A DNA stretch of 64,000 nucleotides from Microbacterium esteraromaticum (GTDB lineage: Bacteria > Actinomycetota > Actinomycetes > Actinomycetales > Microbacteriaceae), in contig NZ_JAEMWU010000002.1 in the NCBI RefSeq assembly GCF_017303215.1, positions 186,001 through 250,000 on the forward strand, given 5' to 3'. Numbering within the stretch: the first letter of the stretch is position 1; the number at the start of each line of letters is the position of its first letter. The translations under genes and the position numbers were made by a program. The notes under the pieces were generated by a model, which saw nothing but the letters and a program-made list of their open reading frames with translations, searched no databases and was not told where the DNA came from. Shown here one piece after another: positions 58,699-64,000 of this stretch.

Positions 58699-59259
58699 GT
58701 GACCGAACCGGTCGCCGGCGCGCCGCGGTGTGCGCTGCTGTTGCGCGCCGTCAACGTCTCGGGCCGCAACAGGGTTCCGATGGCAGAGCTCCGAGCGGTG
58801 CTTGCGCAGCACACCGCGCTGACGGGCGTGTCGACGTACATCGCCAGCGGCAACATCCTGTGCGATCTGGCCGGTGATGCCGCAGACGTGAGCGCCGAGG
58901 TCCGGGCGCTGATCGCCGAGCACTTCGGCGTCGATACGCCGGTGATCGTGCGCACGCATGCGCAGCTCGTCGCCGCTCTGCGCGACAACCCTTTCCCGGA
59001 TGCGCCGCTCGATAAGACGCTGCACGTGATGTTCCTCGCGTCCGATCCCGCACCGGATGCCGTTGCTGCCCTCACACCGCGACTGCTGCCGGGGGAGCGG
59101 ATCGCGCTGGTCGGACGCGACCTCTGGATCGACTACGGGCCCGGCGGGGCGGGAGCGACGAAGCTCTCCAAGAGCGTGCTCGACCGGGCGCTCACAACCA
59201 CGGGGACGGCGCGGAATCTCAACACGTTGCGCCGCCTGATCGAGCTGACGAGCACGTGA
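58699..59259 (+). CDS. DUF1697-family protein
   Basis: The 186-residue protein has the DUF1697 core ALLLRAVNVSGRNRVPMAEL and STYIASGNILCD, a fold of unknown function. It starts with GTG two bases after the pncA stop and overlaps the next gene by GTGA, so the three are probably co-transcribed. No catalytic motif is evident. Confidence 0.88.
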   Translation: MTEPVAGAPRCALLLRAVNVSGRNRVPMAELRAVLAQHTALTGVSTYIASGNILCDLAGDAADVSAEVRALIAEHFGVDTPVIVRTHAQLVAALRDNPFPDAPLDKTLHVMFLASDPAPDAVAALTPRLLPGERIALVGRDLWIDYGPGGAGATKLSKSVLDRALTTTGTARNLNTLRRLIELTST

Positions 59260-59906
59260 GTGCCTTCCCCGCCACGATCGCGGCCCCCGTCGAACACGAA
59301 CTCGTCATCAAGAAGTCGCGGTTCCTCACCACGGTCGCACCGGTCGAGTCGCCCGAGCACGCCGACGAGATCATCGCCGCGCTCAAGAAGACGTACTGGG
59401 ACGCCCGGCACAACTGCAGCGCGCAGGTCACGGGGCTGAGCGGAGACCGGGCGCGTTCGTCCGACGATGGCGAGCCGTCGGGCACTGCCGGCATGCCGAT
59501 GCTCGAAGTGCTGCGTCGGCGTGAGCTGACCGACGTCGTCGCGGTGGTCACGCGGTACTTCGGGGGCATCAAGCTCGGTGCCGGGGGCCTGGTACGTGCC
59601 TACTCGACGGCGGTGTCCGAGGCGCTCGACGGGGCGGCTCTCGTCGACCGGCTGCCGTTGGCGCAGGCCACGCTGGCGGTGCCGCACGCCGATGCGGGGA
59701 GGTTCGACAATCTCGTCCGCACCTGGGTGGCCGCACACGGTGCGGTGCTGGGTGAGACCGTCTACGCGGCAGAAGCCCGGTTCGAGGTGTGGGCCCCGGC
59801 GGATGCGCTGCCCGCGCTCGCCGCCGAGGTCGCCGAGGCCTCGGGCGGTGCCGTGGCGGCGGTGCAGACCGGCGAACGACGCGTGATCGACGTGCCGCGC
59901 GGTTAG
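59256..59906 (+). CDS. YigZ/IMPACT-family protein
   Basis: The 216-residue protein has the IMPACT (UPF0029) core: ELVIKKSRFLTTVAPVESPE, GEPSGTAGMPML and VVTRYFGGIKLGAGGLVRAYS, followed by a small C-terminal alpha/beta domain. The family binds ribosomes or translation factors in eukaryotes; the bacterial role is unclear. GTG overlaps the preceding stop. Confidence 0.9.
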   Translation: MSAFPATIAAPVEHELVIKKSRFLTTVAPVESPEHADEIIAALKKTYWDARHNCSAQVTGLSGDRARSSDDGEPSGTAGMPMLEVLRRRELTDVVAVVTRYFGGIKLGAGGLVRAYSTAVSEALDGAALVDRLPLAQATLAVPHADAGRFDNLVRTWVAAHGAVLGETVYAAEARFEVWAPADALPALAAEVAEASGGAVAAVQTGERRVIDVPRG

Positions 59907-59920
59907 GTGCCCGCGCTCAG

Positions 59921-59971
59921 CTGCGCAAAGTAGTCAGTTGCGCAGAGTGGTCAGCCGCGCAGAGCGGTCAG
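59921..59971. repeat. Three tandem copies of a 17-bp unit
   Basis: CTGCGCAAAGTAGTCAG (59921-59937), TTGCGCAGAGTGGTCAG (59938-59954) and CCGCGCAGAGCGGTCAG (59955-59971). The last copy spans the end of the serine hydrolase gene, so the unit seems to be a duplicated gene tail. Each copy could provide an alternative LTxLR-stop end in its own frame. Confidence 0.85.
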
Positions 59972-60778
59972 GACAGCATCCGAGAACGGCGGCCATACCT
60001 CCGCCGCCCACGGGCCGAAGTCGCGATCGCCCAGGGCGACGCATGCGACGCGGGCCTGCGGGTCGACCCACAGGAACGTGCCCGTCTGACCGAAATGACC
60101 GAAGGTCTGGGCGGAGTTGCCAGATCCGGTCCAGTGCGGACTCTTCTGGCCGCGCAGTTCGAAGCCGAGCCCCCAGTCGTTCGGGCGCTGCGCGCCGAAG
60201 CCGGGCAGGACGCCGTCCAGGCCGGGGAAGGCGACGGAGGTCGCCTCGGCGAGCGTCTGCGGCGCCAGGAGCGTCGGATTCTGCAGTTCGGCGGCGAAGC
60301 GTGAGAGATCGGCGACGGATGCCACCGCGCCGGCACCCGCCGACCCGTCCAACCGAGCTGTGTCCATGCCGAGAGGCGTGAAAACCGCCTCATCGAGATA
60401 GGTGTCGAAGGGGATACCGGACCGGTCGGTCAGCGTCTCGGCGAGCACGTCGAAGCCCCGGTTCGAGTAGATGCGTCGGGTACCCGGGGCCGAGCGCACC
60501 TTGTTCTCGGAGAAGTCGAGTCCCGACGTGTGCGCGAGCAGATGGCGCACCGTCGACCCCTCGGGGCCCGCCGGGTCATCGAGCGCGAAGACCCCCTCTT
60601 CGATCGCGATCAGCGTTGCATAGGCGGTCAGCGGCTTCGTGACCGATGCCAGTCGGTAGGGCTGCTCGATGTCACCGTGCGAGGCGAGCACGCGGCCGTC
60701 GGCCGAGATCACCGCGGCTGCGGTGTTCTGCGCCGGCCAGTCCTCGATGCGGGCGAGAGCGGCGTCGAGAGTGTTCAT
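59951..60778 (-). CDS. Beta-lactamase-fold serine hydrolase (class C type)
   Basis: The 275-residue protein has the SxxK motif SVTK near residue 45, the YSN motif YSNRGFDVLAE near 145-155 and an HTG-like region HFGQTG near the C-terminus. No signal peptide is seen, so it is probably cytoplasmic. It could be an esterase or peptidase rather than an antibiotic-degrading enzyme. It is convergent with the YigZ gene and lies downstream of the ABC exporter on the same strand. Confidence 0.87.
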   Translation of the reverse strand: MNTLDAALARIEDWPAQNTAAAVISADGRVLASHGDIEQPYRLASVTKPLTAYATLIAIEEGVFALDDPAGPEGSTVRHLLAHTSGLDFSENKVRSAPGTRRIYSNRGFDVLAETLTDRSGIPFDTYLDEAVFTPLGMDTARLDGSAGAGAVASVADLSRFAAELQNPTLLAPQTLAEATSVAFPGLDGVLPGFGAQRPNDWGLGFELRGQKSPHWTGSGNSAQTFGHFGQTGTFLWVDPQARVACVALGDRDFGPWAAEVWPPFSDAVLTALRG

Positions 60779-60832
60779 GCCTCGATCCTCCCACGCATGG
60801 TTCGGGCGCGCGCCGTGCCGGGTGGCTGCGCC

Positions 60833-61936
60833 CTACTGGCCTTGTGCGTGTGAGCGCCGGTAGTCCTGACGCGCGGCCCACATGGCCGCACCCACCGTGA
60901 CCGCCGCTGCCGTCAGCACGGCCGCGACAGAGAGCGCGGAGGGCCCAGCCGCGAAGCCATGCAGCACGGGATTGGCCCACTCGAAGACGTAGGTCGGCGG
61001 CCACCACTCCGCGACCGTGCGCGCCAGCGGGGGCAGGCCGGAGACCGGAATGAACCCTCCGCTGGCGAAATAGCTGCCGAGGGCGAGCATGATCATGACC
61101 GGCTGGATCAGGCGGTGCGTGTGGAGCCCGACGGCCGCCAGCACGCCCAGACCCGCGCAAGCGACACCGGCCGGAACCACAATGAGTGCGGCCTGCATCA
61201 GGTCGAGTGGGGCGATGCGCGTACCGAAAGCCAACGCCAGCAGCACCGTCGGGATCGCTGCCACGAGCGACAGCATCCATCCCGCGATCGCGGCGCCTGC
61301 CGCCGCGAGATGCGTGCCCACCGGCGTCAGCGCGATCTCCTTGCGCGTGCGGTGCTCTGTCTCTACGGCGTACAGGTTCGCCGAGATCAGGGCGGCTCCG
61401 AGGAGCAGGGCGAGGATGACCGCTGAGCCGCCCATGAACGCCGTCCGCGTGACGTCCGTTCGCTGCTCCTTGATGGTGCTGGCAGAGACCCCTGTCAGAT
61501 GTGAGAGGTCGTCGTAGAGGTTCGCGGTGGTCGTCAGACGCAACCGCACGTTCTTCATCGCATCGGTATTGATGTTGTACGTGCTCGTGAGGATGCGCTG
61601 CGTCTCGGCGAAGTCGGGCGGAATGGTCACGATCGCGTGCAGCCGGCCATCGCGCAGCATCCCCTCGGCCACATCGGCGTCCGTGGTGATCGTGTCGAAG
61701 TACGGGCCCGTGGCACCTTGTGTGACATCGAGAGTGCGGATGAGGCTGCGCGAATCGGCGGAATCGCTCTCGTCGATGACGGCGATCGGCCAGGCATCGC
61801 TCGCACCGAAGATGATCGAGGCGAGTCCCAGCACCACGACCGGAACGGCCATCGTCTGGATCAGCAGGTCGATCCGGCGGCGGGCGAGGCGCAGGTTCCT
61901 GCTGATGAGGGCGAACAGGGCGTTCAGCTGCGTCAT
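60833..61936 (-). CDS. ABC-2 type exporter permease B
   Basis: The 367-residue protein has an N-terminal helix, an extracellular domain of about 150 residues, and five C-terminal membrane helices ending at the ALGSYFASGGFIPVSGLPP motif, characteristic of ABC-2 (YbhR/YbhS, drug or lipid exporter) permeases. It starts one base after the stop of permease A, and the ribosome site AAGGA lies within that gene. The tail is basic. Cargo unknown. Confidence 0.9.
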   Translation of the reverse strand: MTQLNALFALISRNLRLARRRIDLLIQTMAVPVVVLGLASIIFGASDAWPIAVIDESDSADSRSLIRTLDVTQGATGPYFDTITTDADVAEGMLRDGRLHAIVTIPPDFAETQRILTSTYNINTDAMKNVRLRLTTTANLYDDLSHLTGVSASTIKEQRTDVTRTAFMGGSAVILALLLGAALISANLYAVETEHRTRKEIALTPVGTHLAAAGAAIAGWMLSLVAAIPTVLLALAFGTRIAPLDLMQAALIVVPAGVACAGLGVLAAVGLHTHRLIQPVMIMLALGSYFASGGFIPVSGLPPLARTVAEWWPPTYVFEWANPVLHGFAAGPSALSVAAVLTAAAVTVGAAMWAARQDYRRSHAQGQ

Positions 61937-61937
61937 G

Positions 61938-63071
61938 TCATTGTCCTTGGGTGAATGTCGCGGTGCGGGTGAGTCGAACGATCGCGAAGGCGGCGAGAGC
62001 TGCGGCGATCAGCATGCTGCTCACCAGCCCCCAGGCCAGCCCGGGCGGTTGGGAAAGACCGGCCGCCTCGAACCGGACGGCGTCGAAGAGATGGTGCAGG
62101 GGGATCCACTCGGTCGACCGCCACAGCACTTCGGCGATCCCGCCGTGAGCGAAACCGCGGATGTACGACTCGTACCCCGAGACCAGAAAGTGCCCGACCG
62201 CGAGGATCACCGCAATCGGGATCAGCGGGAGGCTGCGGCGCAGCGTCACGGCCAGAAGCGTTCCCAGGGCCGCGCCGTATGCCCAGATGACGATCACCGA
62301 CACGAGAGCCAACGGTCCCAACCGACCGAGCGGAAAGCCCAGCACCCAGCCGATTCCGACAGCCGCGCAGCCGATCGTCACGAGCGAGAGCACCAAGCTG
62401 GCGAGCCACTTGCCCGCGACGAGCGCGCCCGGGCCCGCAGGAGAGACGATCAGTGCCTTGGCGGTGCGCTCCTCCCACTCCCGGGTGAGAGAGACGCCGG
62501 CATTGACGATGCCCGAGTACAGGGCGGCGAACAGGATGAGTGCCGACCCCAGGTAGATCGTGATCGGGATGTCATGTTCCATCGCCGTTGTCTCGACGAT
62601 CTGAAGACGCGGTGAAGAGGCCGGGACAACCTCGGCGTTGAACGTGCGCAGCGCCTGCTCCAGGCGCAGATGCTGGTTCTTCGTGCCGTCGGAGTTGATG
62701 TTGAACAGCGCGAGCTCGACCTGCGGAGCGTGTCCGGAGGCGAGGTCGTCGTCGAAGCCGTCGGGGATCGTCAGCACCGCGCCGACCTCGCCGGAGGAGT
62801 ACATCTCTCGTGCCCGCTCGGGATCTGTCGTGAGGATCTCGTAGTACTGCCCGTCGTCGTTTCGCATGTCCTCCATGACCTGGACAAACTGGTGCGATCG
62901 GGGAGAGTCGTCCTCATCGGCAACAGCGATGGTCGCGGTCGTCGACACGTGGATCACGATCGCGTAGAGAAAGGTGAACGCGACGGGCACGAGGATGCTG
63001 ATCAATGCGAACAGCGGAGCCCGCCACGCTACCTTCAGATCCTTGAACAGCAGAGCCGTGATGGATCGCAT
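61938..63071 (-). CDS. ABC-2 type exporter permease A
   Basis: The 377-residue protein shares the topology of permease B: N-terminal helix (LFALISILVPVAFTFLYAIV), a large external domain, and C-terminal membrane helices with VSPAGPGALVAGKWLASLVL and FLVSGYESYIRGFAH. The two probably form a heterodimer. It starts nine bases after the ATPase stop. Confidence 0.9.
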   Translation of the reverse strand: MRSITALLFKDLKVAWRAPLFALISILVPVAFTFLYAIVIHVSTTATIAVADEDDSPRSHQFVQVMEDMRNDDGQYYEILTTDPERAREMYSSGEVGAVLTIPDGFDDDLASGHAPQVELALFNINSDGTKNQHLRLEQALRTFNAEVVPASSPRLQIVETTAMEHDIPITIYLGSALILFAALYSGIVNAGVSLTREWEERTAKALIVSPAGPGALVAGKWLASLVLSLVTIGCAAVGIGWVLGFPLGRLGPLALVSVIVIWAYGAALGTLLAVTLRRSLPLIPIAVILAVGHFLVSGYESYIRGFAHGGIAEVLWRSTEWIPLHHLFDAVRFEAAGLSQPPGLAWGLVSSMLIAAALAAFAIVRLTRTATFTQGQ

Positions 63072-63080
63072 GACGTCCTC

Positions 63081-63857
63081 TCAATCCCTCAGGTCTCGAC
63101 CGGTGTAGTGCAGGAACACGTCCTGCAGGCTCGCCTGCGGCCGCAGCACCTGCTCGGGCTCGGGCACGACCGCGGTGAGCTCGTCGATCGTGCCGGCGGC
63201 GACGTTCCGACCACGGTCGATGATGATGACCCGGTCGCCCAGACGCTGCGCCTCCTCCATGTAGTTCGTCGTCAGGAGTACACCGCGTCCTTCGGCGGCG
63301 GTCTCGCGGATGCGCGCCCAGATCGCCTCTCGCGATTGCACGTCGACCCCGAGCGTGGGCTCGTCCAGCACTAACAGGTCCGGGGCCATCATGAGGGCCT
63401 TCCCCAACGCCAGCCGACGCTGCATCCCGCCGGAGAACGTGCCCGCGCGGTCGTCAGCGCGTTGCTGAAGCTGCACCAGTTCGATCGCCTCGGCCACCCG
63501 ACGTTTCTGTTGGTCGCGCGGCACCCCGTAGTAGCCGGCGTGGAAGGTCAGGTTCTCCCGGGCGGTGAGTTCGGGGTACAGTGCCGTCTCCTGAGGGACC
63601 ACTGCGACGCGGCTCAGGAGCTCCCTGCGGTTCTGACGAGGGATCAGACCCAGCACCTTCACCTCTCCGACTGTCGGGGTGAGCAATCCCGTCAGCACGT
63701 TGATCAGTGTCGTCTTGCCGGAACCGTTCGGTCCGAGCAAACAGGTCACCTGACCGCGCTCGGCGCGCACCGTCAGATCGCTGAGGGCGTGGAACGGGGC
63801 CCGTCCGCGCCGTTTGAACTCGACGTCGACGCCTACCAGGTCGATCGCTGCGGTCAC
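63081..63857 (-). CDS. ABC-2 exporter ATP-binding protein
   Basis: The 258-residue ATPase has Walker A LLGPNGSGKTT, Q-loop VAVVPQETALYPELTARENL, signature FSGGMQRRLALGKALM, Walker B LLVLDEPTLGVDVQSREA and H-loop LLTTNYMEEAQRLGDRV, the CcmA/drug-exporter type. The GTG at 63857 is preferred over the ATG at 63872, because AGGAGAG lies seven bases ahead of it. The operon is divergent from a TetR gene, the usual self-regulated drug-exporter arrangement. Confidence 0.93.
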   Translation of the reverse strand: MTAAIDLVGVDVEFKRRGRAPFHALSDLTVRAERGQVTCLLGPNGSGKTTLINVLTGLLTPTVGEVKVLGLIPRQNRRELLSRVAVVPQETALYPELTARENLTFHAGYYGVPRDQQKRRVAEAIELVQLQQRADDRAGTFSGGMQRRLALGKALMMAPDLLVLDEPTLGVDVQSREAIWARIRETAAEGRGVLLTTNYMEEAQRLGDRVIIIDRGRNVAAGTIDELTAVVPEPEQVLRPQASLQDVFLHYTGRDLRD

Positions 63858-63867
63858 GTTCGCTCTC

Positions 63868-63888
63868 CTCATCTCGTGGTCGGATGAG
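63868..63888. promoter_or_regulatory. Candidate TetR operator
   Basis: CTCATC (63868-63873) and GATGAG (63883-63888) form a perfect inverted repeat with a 9-base spacer in the 69-base divergent gap, partly over the ribosome site of the exporter ATPase. The size of about 21 bases fits a TetR operator. Confidence 0.5.
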
Positions 63889-63926
63889 ATGAGCCTGCGC
63901 CCGACGCGCCAGTAGGATCAAGCGTG

Positions 63927-64000
63927 ATGAATAAGCAGCGAGGTCGCCCGAAGAAGGGGGCCGACGACGGGCGGGCCCGGATTCTCGCGGCCGCGGGTGA
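63927..64000 (+). CDS. TetR-family regulator, 5' end
   Basis: Only the first 24 or so codons are visible: MNKQRGRPKKGADDGRARIL, a basic N-terminus then the start of the first HTH helix, typical of TetR regulators. TAGGAT (63913-63918) lies eight bases ahead, consistent with a near-leaderless message. It is divergent from the ABC exporter, which it probably represses. The gene runs out of the window. Confidence 0.75.
   Translation, partial: MNKQRGRPKKGADDGRARILAAAG

Noticed and set aside
60833..63857. Bacteriocin export system
   Set aside because: No precursor peptide or modification gene is near; the divergent TetR suggests a general exporter.

Overview
The window is a high-GC actinobacterial chromosome segment, most probably from a Microbacteriaceae member such as Microbacterium. 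The signs are the lysC-asd pair, mqo, a type II thymidine kinase, a PASTA penicillin-binding protein next to a metallophosphoesterase, an actinobacterial Tad pilus cluster under a 6C RNA, LAXTG (class E sortase type) surface proteins, frequent GTG/TTG starts in overlapping stop-start junctions, and strong use of the hexamer GGATGC/GCATCC. I saw no prophage, insertion sequence or CRISPR array.

Layout. 1-18.6 kb is mostly housekeeping: the 3' part of a GH65 phosphorylase, dnaX, recR, an EamA transporter, lysC, asd, mqo, thymidine kinase, a lactate regulator with its lactate dehydrogenase, a HAD phosphatase, tRNA-Pro, a metallophosphoesterase with a class A PBP, and DUF4177-RidA. 18.6-23.9 kb holds acs, the 6C RNA and the Tad cluster (ATPase, a two-domain TadB/C-like protein, pilin, two TadE-like proteins). 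24-46.9 kb is accessory: a CPBP protease, an AIM24 protein, a large LuxR regulator, two LAXTG wall proteins (one a metallophosphoesterase), a phosphonate-type ABC transporter with a HAD hydrolase and a GntR regulator, an IdeR-box siderophore uptake operon, and two CNNM/CorC-type proteins. 47-64 kb holds topA-tmk-holB, a secreted S33 peptidase, a TetR/AidB-like pair, tRNA-Thr, a Dur3-like symporter with a tiny membrane partner, a nicotinamidase run, a serine hydrolase and a TetR-controlled ABC-2 exporter.

The order and strands of dnaX, recR, lysC, asd, metallophosphoesterase, PBP, RidA, acs, tad, topA and holB match what I recall of Mycobacterium tuberculosis from Rv3721c down to Rv3644c. The window therefore reads as an old backbone with lineage-specific blocks inserted, the largest between tad and topA.

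The most unusual signal is a set of six intergenic palindromic elements between 1.3 and 18.6 kb. Four share one architecture: a word is present twice in direct orientation and twice inverted (W-W'-w'-w), usually starting GAGA and followed by element-specific bases. Two elements 17 kb apart share the same word. None of this type was seen in the accessory block, where ordinary single hairpins follow genes.

Genes likely work together in several units: amino-acid family synthesis (lysC, asd), lactate oxidation under LldR-type control, pilus assembly, phosphorus scavenging (wall phosphoesterase, phosphonate-type uptake, HAD hydrolase, GntR), iron uptake under IdeR/DtxR control, and replication (dnaX, topA, tmk, holB).
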